DNA from: Acanthaster planci
Lineage: Eukaryota; Echinodermata; Asteroidea; Valvatida; Acanthasteridae
NCBI RefSeq assembly: GCF_001949145.1
Contig: NW_019091597.1
Coordinates: 89,030 to 131,388 of the forward strand
Length of the DNA: 42,359 nt
Direction of reading: 5' to 3'
The first letter of the stretch is position 1; each line of letters opens with the position of its first letter. Positions 1 through 10,230 of this stretch are shown here, piece after piece. Position numbers and translations under genes: made by a program. The notes under the pieces are model-generated. The model saw only the letters and a list, made by a program, of their open reading frames with translations, did not search any database and was not told the origin of the DNA.

Positions 1-825
1 GTCTTTTCATTTCTAGACTACACACAAAGGCCAATTACCATATATACAAGAGCCAGGGTCTGCCTTCTATCATCGTGTTCGCTCGAGCTTGGGCCGAGAA
101 TAATAGCTGAAAAGCGGGCTGAGGATCTCAATTTTAAGGTGGGTCTTGCCGCATACCGGCACGAAGGGGTTAAAATGAAAAATGCATGTATTATCGTCCA
201 CAACCGGCAAAAGCAGGTGACACGAAACGGGTTGACATTGGGTTGGGATTTGTCTTTAGGGCCTACTGCCTACTGGGAAAGCTAGATTGCCTTCCTTGTC
301 TTTTATCTGTTTTGCCAGTTTGGTTGTTTTTGTGTGTTCCAGTGATTTTTTTTTTTTGGGGGGGGAAGTTTTTGTCCATGGTTACAGGCTAGTCCACTTT
401 GTCAAAGTTGGTGTTCTATTCCAACAATTTTTTTTACTGAGCACTGCAAATCGCTTGCTTGGACTGATTAACTTCCTTGCTATGCATTCTGGTGTGGAGT
501 TCAAGTCTGTCCTATGACCTCACAATTTTGCCATGATTTGTCTGCTACCCTCATTGACTGATATCAAAATATTTTTGAAAAGAGCCCAGGTGGAGACTAA
601 AAAAAGGACACAGAGAAAACACCAAGTTTTGCTTATTTAATGAAATAAAAGAGGGGTTAATCCAACTTATTGTTTATAAGATGGTTGAAAAAAGTATTAT
701 ATAACATCAATTTAACCCTATACGGCCCATTCTCTTTAAGACTGACCATGTGATGGGTTCTCAATCACTTTGAATTGCTAAACTGTCTTGTGGTATTAAA
801 GTAGTAAATAATGTGACGCGTCGGA
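1..825. other. Spacer, no gene recognised
   Basis: This stretch has only short chance reading frames on both strands. It holds homopolymer runs, notably a T run followed by a G run near 347-366, and is otherwise mixed-complexity AT-rich DNA. I see no domain, RNA gene or clear repeat boundary in it. Confidence 0.6.
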
Positions 826-1110
826 TGGCACATACCGGAGATTCCCTGAGCGGCTAGGGACAAGTCCGTTGGGACCAAAGTATACCGTCCCCCAAGAAAG
901 TTCAATGATCTCTAGTCTTTGTTGAGATGATGCCTAGTCTGATTGGCTGAAACTTAATGACGTAACCTACACAGACCTGACTTGAAATAACTTCGCCTGG
1001 ACACCTGACTTATATACAACAATCAAAGTGGCTGGTTTATTCATCAACACTCTTTCAATCACAATCAACCAATACACCAGTAGAGGGTGCTCTAAATGGG
1101 AAGACTGTGT
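826..1110. repeat. Diverged direct repeat, copy 1 (pair with 1,905-2,150)
   Basis: The core CCCTGAGCGGCTAGGGA at about 853-869 recurs as CCCTGAGCAGCTAGGGA at about 1,932-1,948, followed in both by AGTCC.TTGGGA. Similarity continues loosely for about 260 bases, through a TTGGCT segment to a GGTTTATTC segment near 1,033. Read on the minus strand the latter gives AATAAACC, and copy 1 also has TATATAAG just upstream of it. That arrangement would suit a solo LTR or a terminal fragment of a retroelement in minus orientation, but no coding remnant lies between the copies, so the family is unidentified. Confidence 0.5.
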
Positions 1111-1386
1111 GACTAGACTTTGCCCGGAGCAATGAGCCCCATGATAACCCGTGTACATCTAGTGGCACCGGGACCTGAATAAGTCAATAGGGCTATCTCA
1201 CGGCTAATACACCACTCACAACTTGCGCTGCGAGATAGCAATCCACCCTTAATCGACCGTAAGCTCCCACAAGGAACTTTTACCGCACCACCAAATAGCC
1301 CCTTAATTAACCCACCAAGCCCCTTAATGACACATGCACCACTCGGGACTAGGACTAGCCACAATAACGACCCAACGTACGAGGGT

Positions 1387-1500
1387 CTTACCTGTACGCC
1401 TGCTCAGATGCTCTGCTCAAACAGTTCAGGGTTTTTAATAGCAGGATGGAACCCAATACAAGGTTCTGCTGTAATGTGCTCCCATTGCGCCTTATATAGC
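1387..1500 (-). promoter_or_regulatory. Promoter-like TATA box and first-exon-like segment (minus)
   Basis: On the minus strand a TATATAAG box (1,492-1,499) is followed about 100 bases later by a consensus splice donor, CAG|GTAAG, at 1,391-1,392. The stretch between could be a short untranslated first exon. Upstream (higher coordinates, 1,500-1,680) the DNA is richer in G+C than its surroundings. It could be a host promoter or the U3/R part of an unrecognised LTR. No coding exon was found downstream, so this is suggestive only. Confidence 0.3.
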
Positions 1501-1904
1501 CTTCGCGCTGCTATGACCACGCCCGCGTACATGCTCATGTGACCAAGCAGTGACTTTCGCTGCCCTATCACACTACGCACAAGGCAGAGCCTGTGCACTG
1601 TGCTCGCTTAACACACAGTTATGTGCGCCTAACATCTGCCTCTGTTACTGGGCAGAGCGCCATCTATAATTTCTGCTGTGCGCTATGCCTCGCACCCTCT
1701 GTCGCATCACAATAATCATAGGTTGACTTTTTTCACGTCAGTGTTTTTCGGTTTACAATTCAAAAATGTAACAAGTTTCACAGAATTTCACTCAACCTTG
1801 TTTGTGTCTAATCTTAACAAATTTTTTCTCAGTTTTAACTCTTCCTCCTTTTTGAGTACAATTTTCTCAAAAGCGTAATTAGGAAATTTTGAGTGCAATG
1901 TGAT

Positions 1905-2150
1905 ATAGGGATTCTTGAAGTATGTCTAATGTCCCTGAGCAGCTAGGGATGAGTCCATTGGGATGAAGTACACGTATACTGTCTCAGTTGAACACCTGAT
2001 CCTTTGGATTTGGCTGGATGGCTTGCTGTTAATCTTATTGGCTTACTAGTTCAGGCAAAACTCAAAGTTACATAATTAACCAGTCTAGGACACCCATTCA
2101 CTGTACACTAGAACATCAGGGATTGGTTTATTCGAACAAACATCTAATCA
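1905..2150. repeat. Diverged direct repeat, copy 2
   Basis: This is the second member of the pair described at 826-1,110. It keeps the CCCTGAGC.GCTAGGGA core and the GGTTTATTCGAAC end (AATAAACC on the minus strand), but lacks the TATATAAG box of copy 1. Several indels separate the copies, so they are old or only members of the same family. About 0.8 kb of non-coding sequence separates them. Confidence 0.5.
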
Positions 2151-3009
2151 CGGGAAAGCATGCTGAAGCGGCTAATTCAGAAATATAACTACAGAAGGCA
2201 CCCCTTGAAATGGAACAGCTTAAACATCAATTTTACTTGCCTGATAAGAAAACTGCCCCAAATGAGGACACAGGTCAACAGCAACTAACAGATGGTGCTT
2301 TCTCAACTGTAAGTTGCGGGCAAGGACAGAAGTATTTAGCATATTTCCCCCCATAATGCACTATCTATAAGGGGGCATGTAATACATCCAGGGCCAAATC
2401 CAATCTACGGATGGCGCCCCACTCAACTAATATTGCATGGGTTCCAGCAACACAACCTCATTTCTCCCACATCACACACACCAGGTAATACTGTAGCCCT
2501 CCAACCAAAAGCCCACTCATGTCAAAGTACGCAACAGCGCGACACGCTAAGACACCACATTTTTATTGTACGGACAACAATGCACCAGCACAAACCTAAT
2601 ATACATGTATGGGCAGCAGGGGTCCACTCAGGCTGCAAACGAGACATTTGCCAGGGACACTGCCCCTTGCAACTAATGCTGCAAGAGTTACGGTAGATAG
2701 GCCCTTCTTCGACTGTCCGCTCCCCCTCAGAGGGTCCTGACATCTCCAAGCAACCCACCGTGATCCCTACAGCCCCCAAAACACAGGAAGTAGTGCTTAC
2801 CATGAACCAGCATTCCGGTCCAATGCTGAGAACTTAGCGGGCAAGGTTCATTCTCCCTCATACTGGGGCGGAGCGCCTTTCACAGCCTCACTGCAGCCTC
2901 ACCCTTGCGCAGTATCTGCTGCGTGCATGGAGTAGTGACTAGCTCCGTTCAATCAGTGCACAATTGGCAGGACACAGTCGCCATGAATAGTGTTGTGAAT
3001 GCTGCATTA
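2151..3009. other. Spacer, possible minus-strand first exon only
   Basis: No protein domain is recognisable here. Around 2,860-2,900 the sequence is locally GC-richer. On the minus strand a short ATG-initiated stretch runs into a GTAAGC splice-donor-like site at about 2,796-2,801. This could be a first exon or coincidence; nothing downstream supports a gene. Confidence 0.3.
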
Positions 3010-3110
3010 ATTGCTGCACACTGAGTATACAGTGTTAATTAAAATATGCTGGTGTAAGGGCAAACCCGTTCTTAAAATTACCATCTCCCAACAACGCAAA
3101 GTATTACTTG
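3010..3110. repeat. Second copy of the SINE tail sequence
   Basis: The segment CACTGAGTATACAGTGTTAA ... CAACGCAAAGTA at 3,019-3,103 matches CACTGAGTACTAAGTGTTAA ... CAACGCAAAGTA at about 3,265-3,347, the 3' part of the adjacent tRNA-like SINE. This upstream copy has no tRNA head. It is either a 5'-truncated SINE copy or one half of a local duplication flanking the tRNA-like head. Confidence 0.55.
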
Positions 3111-3164
3111 AAATTGTTTCTTGGTTCCCGCTGCAACATCTGACTCGGACTGGCTAGCCAACCC

Positions 3165-3350
3165 CGGCAAGCTCAGTGGTCAAGTGGTTAAGACATCTGC
3201 ACTAGTAAGCAGGAGATCATGGGTTTGAGTCCCACCCAAGCAAACCTGAGAACATCTTCACAAGCACTGAGTACTAAGTGTTAATCAGTATGAGTTGTTG
3301 AAAGGGTAAAACCTATACTTACAATTAACAACTCCCCAACGCAAAGTACA
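3165..3350 (+). mobile_element. tRNA-Thr-derived SINE
   Basis: The head resembles tRNA-Thr(AGT). It has an A-box-like TGGTCAAGTGG near 3,178, an anticodon-loop-like CTAGTAA near 3,203 followed by GCAGGAGATC, and a B-box-like GGTTTGAGTCC near 3,222. These are the internal RNA polymerase III promoter boxes. The head has no acceptor stem or CCA end, so it is not a working tRNA gene. A non-tRNA tail of about 110 bases follows, ending near CAACGCAAAGTA, and is also present just upstream at 3,010-3,110. Known SINEs are built as tRNA head plus unrelated tail, moved by LINE machinery; that assignment is inferred from structure. Confidence 0.65.
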
Positions 3351-3510
3351 TCTTGAGACACAAATACCTAGCAAAGCCCTCAGACCATGGGCCAGAAATC
3401 ATAGCTTCACTGGAACTGGAGTTCCGTTCTCACTTTCGAGTGGCAACATGGAATCATGTTTTCTGGGTCAATATGAAGGTGCTGAATTCAAAACCATGCC
3501 TACTCCCAAA

Positions 3511-3803
3511 CTCCTCCCCATTTTAACTGTGTGGGTTGGGTCTACTAGAGAATACCTACCCAAACAGTCACTACTTATGCAAATTTCCCAAACGCATATA
3601 CATTTAGCTATTCGCTGAAAGACTATATCATGCAAGATGCCCTTTGACCTCCCACTATGCACTGCAGTCTCACTGCCATGTTTATCATTCTTTTTGAAAG
3701 TGACTAAAAATGTCATAGCCTGGTGGGGAGGACAGGCAGGACAGGACTGTTTGGGTAGGTATTCTCTAGTAGACCCAACCCAAACAGTTAATGTGGGGGG
3801 GAG
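3511..3803. mobile_element. Foldback MITE, family FB-A copy 1 (about 55-bp inverted ends)
   Basis: Left arm 3,514-3,569 and right arm 3,746-3,803 are near-perfect reverse complements over about 53 bases, including the shared core GGTCTACTAGAGAATACCTA. The central 175 bases are non-coding. Immediately outside the right arm (3,803-3,842) lies a third, direct copy of the inner arm (TACCTACC then AACAGTCACTACTT). The same three-arm layout recurs at 18,926-19,235, so this is a family and not a chance hairpin. It encodes nothing and would need transposase in trans. I could not assign a superfamily because no convincing target duplication is visible. Confidence 0.7.
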
Positions 3804-5960
3804 AGTCTATAGTGCTCTACCTACCAAAACAGTCACTACTTTGATACAATCCCTGCCCCATGGGAATAAATGCCTTTGCTGTCTTGCTCACTCCACAGAT
3901 AATTTACCGGTACTATTGGTTCTCCTAGACTCATACCCCAATGACGGAGCGGCAAATGTTTACACAATTGTTTTCTAAATGGCTTCCAGCTAGGATACAG
4001 AGGGCCCCGTGTAAGCACAAATGCCATTCATCAAAATATTACTTGTGCCCTGTCTGATAAGGTTAACCTGGACTGCATGGCAGAGCCATTTTCAAAGCCT
4101 CCCAGTCCAAATCTTAAGATTTCCCCAGTAATGTTAATGCAGGCACCAGTACCAGAGGTCTGTACCAAGAACCTTCAGGCCAATTCATAATGTAAGTCTG
4201 GGAGCTTGGAGGCAACCCCAGGGGGCAGCCTCCCTTAGGGAGCTGCGTGGTCCCTATTGGGGGGAGGGTGTGTGCCCTTCGATAAGGGGACTCCCAGAAA
4301 TAAATGATGGATGAAACAAACCCCTTGATCCTGTTCATTTATTGTTGATCATGTCCTCTATTAAAATATCCCTGAAAAACAATTTATGACATTGACATTA
4401 AATAATAATATAGAGAATTTACAAAGTATAAAATCATATGTGTGTTGAATGTGCGATGGAGTATACTAGCATGTGCATTAACATTTGCATAATTAGTATT
4501 TCAACTCTGCCAACTCTCCTGGGGTTGCAGTTACATGTAAATATTCTGTGACCCACTGTAACAGGCTTATGCGTAACAAACAGGTTCAGCTTGAATTGAC
4601 AGGACATGGGTGACAATGCGGATTATAAACAAATACAAACACAAACGATTAAGTTCATTCATGCAAAGAACATTTAATGAGGCAGCCCTGGGATGAACGC
4701 AATTGTTATGCTGATGCTCTTGAATTATGCATGCCTGCTGCAGCAACCGCGATCAACCCGAATATTCCATGCATGGTGCACAGACAGACCCTCGGTGTAC
4801 ATGTACATGTTCATGTATACCTACTGGTTATTCTCGGAATGTGTAAAGTGGGTGCCGCATTTCCAATTCAAAGCGTCGGGGACATAAACACGGTTAATTC
4901 TTCTCAGACTGTCACAAAAAAGCAGACTCTCTATATACTGCAAAGGTGATCGGCACAATGCCCGAAAATATATATTTTACTGGCACAACATCGAATCACA
5001 CAAGGAGAGCACTATCCTGTATTTCAACACATGCACATGCGTTCATGTACAGCATCATTCGCGTGCACATGTGCAACCAGACTCGTGCAATGAAGTATTA
5101 AACAATATGACTTTTTGTCACTTCATGAAAAAAGAGGAACACAGAGGCTAAGCTTTTTGTTAGTTGTTTGTGTAAAGTTGCTATGAAATTAAACAACATT
5201 TTGCTTTGAAACTCTGCTAATTTACTCATTAGATCAAAGGAAGTAAAATGGTAGGAAAAACTCCAGGTCGAAAAATTTTAGATTTTCCACCGGTGGGTTT
5301 TTGTCACTTCGTGAAGACACCGACGAATTAATCAAATATATTGTGATGTGTTTAGAATAATAAAATTCACTGTAGTATGAAAAATGTTAATGCACATGTG
5401 AGATTAAAAAAAGCAAATACATGTGTGAAAGCATCGATCCAGGGATTTTTAAATTAAAAGGCTTTTGATCGCAATGGCTGATGACGAAGCTAAACGGCAT
5501 GCACACGTAGGCCTGTGTGTATCTGCAAGAATGTGAGGACTCATCAACTGAAGCCCCAATCCATGTAAGTAGTCTTTCCAACACAAATTGTGTCATGGAG
5601 AGATATTTTTATTTTATTTTCCATCTGTCTTATGATTTTCGACACTAGCTTCATGACACAATTTATCAACAGTCCGAGTTCACTCACCAACCATGTGGCG
5701 CAGCCGCCCGCATGCAAGATGGTAGCTGAAGAAGCATGATGTTATGAAGGAATACATGTATTGCGATTGGATAGCTGTGTCTTGCAAAATGTACGTCACG
5801 AAAACGCAGTCTCATTGGCAGGTACGCCTGATCTTTTTGCAGCAATACAAATAATTCAATGTGGGGTGATTAGTTGGGCTCTTGAGATGCGAGAGTAGTC
5901 AAGCGAACTTATTTGGACTTATTTTTATCGGCACTGGGAAAGGAATTTTTGGTTCGTTTG
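3804..5960. other. Spacer, no gene recognised
   Basis: Only short chance ORFs occur. From about 4,790 to 5,060 the sequence is enriched in alternating ACATGTACATG-type words. Two direct copies of TTTTTGTCACTTC(A/G)TGAA lie at about 5,112 and 5,298. The locally GC-rich patch at 5,690-5,730 has no supporting coding sequence. I see no RNA gene or element boundary. Confidence 0.55.
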
Positions 5961-6014
5961 TGTAATTATTGTACAAAATCATTGATTTTTGAATCATGCT
6001 TTACATTTGTCATG

Positions 6015-6130
6015 ACTACAGGAAACTGGCAAATGATGTCTGTGTATCGCGTTGTAAGAAAGCGTGACACATCTGGAGGGGCGGACGATTAGCCTTGTGC
6101 TGCAGCTGGAAATTTTGTGGAAATGCTCGT
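6015..6130 (+). repeat. MSVYRVV leader sequence, copy 1
   Basis: The segment encodes MSVYRVV followed by about ten codons, an in-frame TAG and then PCAAAGNF. It matches minus-strand sequence near 22,940-23,060 and + sequence near 39,600-39,640. The codons after YRV begin GTAAG, so this may be a short exon ending in a splice donor, or a continuous reading frame interrupted here by the stop. The copy near 39,600 lies just upstream of a hAT transposase pseudogene, suggesting this is 5' sequence of a hAT-type family. No transposase follows this copy. Confidence 0.45.
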
Positions 6131-6479
6131 TTCGAATACATCTATTCAGATTTCATGTTTCAGAATTTTTAACCTGTCGATAGAGGGTGCTTGACAATTA
6201 CGTGACGTCTTCAGTAGATGATTTGAAAAATACTATACCCCAACACACTAATACCATTGCAAACAAGTCAATATCTATTACCACTGTTAAACAATTAGTC
6301 CACTTCCGGTTTCGACTGGAAGGGTCACGTGATCTAACCCACACAAGATATATGAAAGACCACATACTCTGCCACTTGCTGCAAACAGAATGTTTTGGGA
6401 GGCCATGATTGATTATACATGGATTTTTTTAAATATGCAATTATATGGGTAATGGGCTAAAGTTGGTGGTTAAAGAAAC
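6131..6479. other. Spacer, nothing recognised
   Basis: The sequence between the MSVYRVV-like segment and the A-rich minisatellite has no domain, RNA gene or repeat that I can identify. Confidence 0.5.
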
Positions 6480-6840
6480 ATGCACAAAACAAATGGGCTT
6501 TTGAGCAGTAGAAAAACAATGGGAAGAAATAAAAACAGAACAAAAAGAATGCATTTTCTGCAAAATTGTAAAAAAGCCAAGATAAACCAAAAACAGAATG
6601 TCTTTTTGCAAAATGGTGAAAAAGTCAAAAAAGAACCAAAAAAATGCCTTTTCAAGGAATTGCGAAAAAAGTAAAAAAAGTAATGAAAACAATAGCTGCT
6701 CTGCCTGTTCAACCAAATCAGCAAAAAAAGAACAAAACCAATGCTTTTTTTTTAAATTGCAAAAAGCAAAGAACAGAACAAAAAGAATGCTTTTTTTGCT
6801 AAGTTGGGAAAAAAAAGCCAAAAAAGGGGGGAAAAGCCAT
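6480..6840. repeat. Degenerate A-rich minisatellite, period about 47 bp
   Basis: A unit containing AGAATGC.TTTT.TGCAAA.TTG.AAAAA recurs at about 6,547, 6,594, 6,641, 6,739 and 6,784, with drift and A-run length changes. Long open frames across it (lysine-rich on +, Phe/Leu-rich on -) arise from base composition: AAA/AAG on one strand and TTT/CTT on the other. Strong purine-strand bias (mostly A, with G) is the notable property. I do not consider it protein-coding. Confidence 0.7.
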
Positions 6841-7009
6841 AGGGAAAACAAGAGCTGGCTAAAAAGCCAGGATACAGTCAAAGACATCCACATGAAAAGT
6901 GTAGGGTATGACTTTTATAGGGTCCCTGTTATGCTTGACAATCTACATGCACTATGTTTATTCAACTGTTGTAATTCAAATAGTAATTCAAATCAGTGTC
7001 CAAATTAGA

Positions 7010-7531
7010 TGTTTATTTTTATAAATAAATGTTTGTAATATATAAACAAAAAGTAGCAATGAAAATGTGAAAAAAGGGTTTTTTTTTTGTTTATTTTTAC
7101 CTCATACTACTGGACCCCTTATTTATGGAATGACCCAATATGAAATAAAGTCTTGTGGGGATCTCTGGAAAAAAAGACATTGAAATCAATTGCTAAGCGA
7201 AAATGCTTTTCAACGGGTTAAACTTTCTGCATGTCCCATGTGTAATGTAAGCAAAATTGTGGGTTTGCCAAACTGCAAACACAACATCAAAAGTATCATA
7301 TCTACATACACATACCTCATCTTGACATATGCTAGTGCTTTCATTCCTCTGTTATCAAATTGCAATGTTCCGACTTGTTCTTTTCCCATGGAAATACGAG
7401 CTTTTGACAAGTGGTAAAATCCCTGAAAGCAAACAGAACACATTATCAAGTGAACAATTGACCTTCGCAAATGTACATGTGTAACTGGACCCTAATTAGG
7501 TCTTACGTTATAGCCCCTAGTAGTCGACTCT
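7010..7531. other. Spacer upstream of gypsy-1 5' LTR
   Basis: AT-rich sequence with T runs near 7,078-7,090 and no recognisable gene. The exact start of the LTR is uncertain; alignment with the 3' copy fades between about 7,480 and 7,545. Confidence 0.5.
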
Positions 7532-9093
7532 CATTAATATGAGGGCCTTGGGACCTACTTATCTTGTATTATCCGGAACTTCGCGCAGGGTGCAAGAACC
7601 TCCATTGGAAAATGCTAAAGCCCAGCCAAGTCACAGGGCAGAGGGTGGACTTTGCTGAGTGTGCCGGTCACTCTTGGCAGTGTGTGCTTTAGAGTGAACA
7701 TATTTTAGCAGTCTGTCTTTTGCCATACTTTTTTCAGGTATGTTTTAAATGTTCTATTTTTTAGTAGATAACAAGGAGTGGTAGATTATCCAGAATCCCT
7801 GAGCACAATATAGTTTTTAACTTCCCTTAAAAGTAACAAGGAGTGAAGATAACTTAAAGATTGTATAATCAATGGCTATTTGGGGATCCTGATAGTCAAC
7901 TGGTGTTAGTTGATTTTTCTAGTTTTTCTGTCCAAGTGATGACATGCTGCATTTTGGTGAGATTCAATAAATTTAAAGTCTGGTAACAGGAACAGTTGGG
8001 TTGGATTTGTTCTAAGAATGCTAATGGCCGAAATGTTTGTTTCCCTGCTCAATGTTTAACTTGTGTGTAACTGAATTCACTGAAACTACTAATGTCTCTG
8101 CATACCCGCACATACTTTTCATCTTGTTTAGAACAATAATTTTTTTGTAGCTTAAAGAGGTTCAGCGAGAAAAAGTTTGTTTATTGTCTAAAGAAGTTGG
8201 TGTACTGTGTACTGTAATGTACATGTTTTGCACAAAGTGGTTCAAATAGGCCTGTTTATATTGAAAGGAGCCGGTGCTTTAGAAAGCTACCCTGGATTGG
8301 AGCATCATAAGAGTGGTTTTATTGCTTACAGCATCACAACCCCTCTTAGTGTTTATGCTTTAGCCCTAACCCCTAGGCCCTTTTTGCTGGGAACCCTCCT
8401 CATCCTCCAGAATCCTCCAATTCCGGGGTTGAAAAATAGGATTCTCTCTCAATCCCCCAAAATCCTACAAAATTTCTTGAAAATGTTACATGGAGGTGTG
8501 CCTGCTGCCTAAATCCTTCAAAAAAGGCACTGCGAATGACATTCTTGAGCAGTGCGGTTGATTTAAAAGAAATATCCAGCTGGATTTATGCCCGACTGAG
8601 CAAGAACAACACAAGGTCTAACCCACGACCTTCACTAATGGCATCTTTCGCAATCAGTCATGAACTTTTGCCGTTCTCCCTCAATCCTAGTATTGAAGAG
8701 GGTTAGGGTTAGAGGCATGTGCCAGGCTAAGTTATGCTGCCATAGTAACAGGGGTGGTGGCCAAATTGTTAGTGCTGTTTCCAGAGGAGTATGTGGCAAC
8801 TGAAATATTACATACTTGTCTAAAATAATGTGGGTAACTAATCTATGTGTTGCTACACTTGAGATACTGTAGTTTGTTGATACAGTTGCCTGGCATTGTT
8901 ATTTCATCAAGTGTTTGTTGCCACTCTTGGCAGTGTGTGCTTTATAATGAAGAACACATTTTGGCACAGTCTCTTGTCTGCCAATTTTTTTTCCAGAATA
9001 AATCACAGTCAGTACATCACATTTGCCGGTGTGGGAGTCGTTTCACTGATTCGAGTCTCCCCCTTTCAAGAACCCAAAGCACCTATCCCCACA
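7532..9093 (+). repeat. 5' LTR of gypsy-1 (contains a MITE at 8,364-8,708)
   Basis: This stretch aligns in order with 18,385-18,925 followed by 26,559-27,333, which together form the 3' LTR. Shared landmarks include ATCCAGAATCCCTGAGCACA (7,789), AGTTTGTTTATTGTCTAAAG (8,175), GAGATACTGTAGTTTGTTGA (8,861) and CCAAAGCACCT (9,074). Homology stops at ...CCCACA (9,093), where gag-side sequence begins here and flanking DNA begins at 27,334. Without the inserted MITE the LTR is about 1.2 kb. It contains an internal direct duplication: GGCAGTGTGTGCTTTA occurs near both ends (7,676 and 8,929). The two LTRs are clearly diverged by substitutions and indels, so the insertion is old. Confidence 0.8.
8364..8708. 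mobile_element. 345-bp MITE in the 5' LTR, TSD TTAG
   Basis: The element starts CCCTAACCCCTAGG and ends with the inverse GGGTTAGGG, and is flanked by TTAG on both sides (8,360-8,363 and 8,709-8,712). The other LTR copy has the uninterrupted site CTTTAGAGG near 26,942, with a single TTAG-type sequence. That is a direct empty-site comparison. The interior is non-coding. A 4-bp duplication with short inverted ends fits several cut-and-paste superfamilies; I do not assign one. The telomere-like ends are coincidental in sequence only. Confidence 0.8.
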
Positions 9094-10230
9094 AAAGTGT
9101 AAGCAGTGGCTTGAGGAGGCAACACATATTAAGATACAAATGCCGGAATCAACTGCCAGGGTGCATAGACATGGGGTTCAGTAGTCAAATTTACCCTCAG
9201 CAAAGGGAAGTTACCACTGACCGTGCCAAGCTCGCACTTTTGAAGAGCCCAGGATTACCGCACAAGGATGGGGAGGACCAAGTTCTCCTGCCAATGGAGG
9301 ATGATGTCATTCTTCCCCAACCGAGTGATGGAGTTGAGAGTTTCAGGTTGTTGTCCTGACAGAGGAGCTGGGAAAGCTAAAACTGACAGTGGCTGCCCCT
9401 ACCTCTGTTGTTCTTGCTCCAGATAGAAAACTGCCATTTTTTTAGGGAAGGGAGGATACTACCGGGTGCAGTGTGCCAACAGACGAGTTTGTCACTACCA
9501 TCCGTCATGCCTATGACAGACTGTCTACTCCAACTCAGTAGTAGGGGCAGTTCCTGCTTGACACATTGAAGGGGAGCCCCAGGGTTGAGGCTACGGCCCT
9601 CCTAACCGAAGGAAAGTCAGTAGAAGATGCCCTGGTCTACCTTGCTAAATCTTACTCTAAGAATCTAACTACCATTCGTGACTTCTCAGTTGACCTACAA
9701 TACATGTTCCAGCACTTCCAGAGGAAATATAATAAGCTTTTCCAGCACTCGGACATGATTCTGCAGAAACAGTTCATGGACCATCTAGAAGCAGAGGGAT
9801 TCTGTCTCTCTTGCCATGACATGTTGGACCATAGGTCTGACATCATATTTGCAGAGATGAAGCACTGGATAATACAATAGGCGGAGCACAAACTCGCCAA
9901 CCATGAGATGGCTAGGCAGCAGGGGACTCTTTCAGCACTTTAGTTGAAGGATGAGGACCACGTTGGCCAAATGGATGGAATCGCAAATGAAGCAGGTCTT
10001 GGAGAAGCTAGACACCCTCCAATAACCCTCTGCACCACCCCAACCGCCATCCTGGCAACCCACTGGCCAATGGATTCCCAAAGTGACCATCCCACAGCCC
10101 AGTTCGTTGTTTCAACTGCAACGAGTTGGAAAACTTTGCCAGAAAGTATCCAATACCCCGAACCTACTACCACCAATCCCCAAGCAGACACCACCGCGAC
10201 AAGCCCAGTGGCAGGGAAATGACAGCCCCT
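9094..10230 (+). pseudogene. gypsy-1 gag (decayed)
   Basis: This follows the 5' LTR directly. The longest readable part, 9,566-9,880, encodes 104 residues typical of a retroelement gag (segment SVEDALVYLAKSYSKNL, then a Gln/His-rich helical stretch), and continues past an in-frame TAG at 9,878 as AEHKLANHEMARQQG. Near 10,104-10,155 is a degenerate zinc knuckle, CFNCNELENFARKY. The usual CCHC His and last Cys are replaced by Asn and Tyr, which would abolish zinc binding. Multiple stops and frame changes separate the parts. In life gag would form the retroelement particle; this copy cannot. Confidence 0.7.

Noticed and set aside
3165-3240. Functional tRNA-Thr gene
   Set aside because: The anticodon and T arms are similar to tRNA-Thr(AGT), but the acceptor stem is absent and a SINE-type tail follows.
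6441-7008. Long lysine-rich (+) and Phe/Leu-rich (-) reading frames
   Set aside because: They arise from A-rich/T-rich tandem repeats, shift with repeat length, and contain no domain.
8364-8720. CCCTAA/TTAGGG words suggesting interstitial telomere sequence
   Set aside because: Only about two units occur at each end, in inverted orientation, and they are explained as MITE ends plus the TTAG target duplication.
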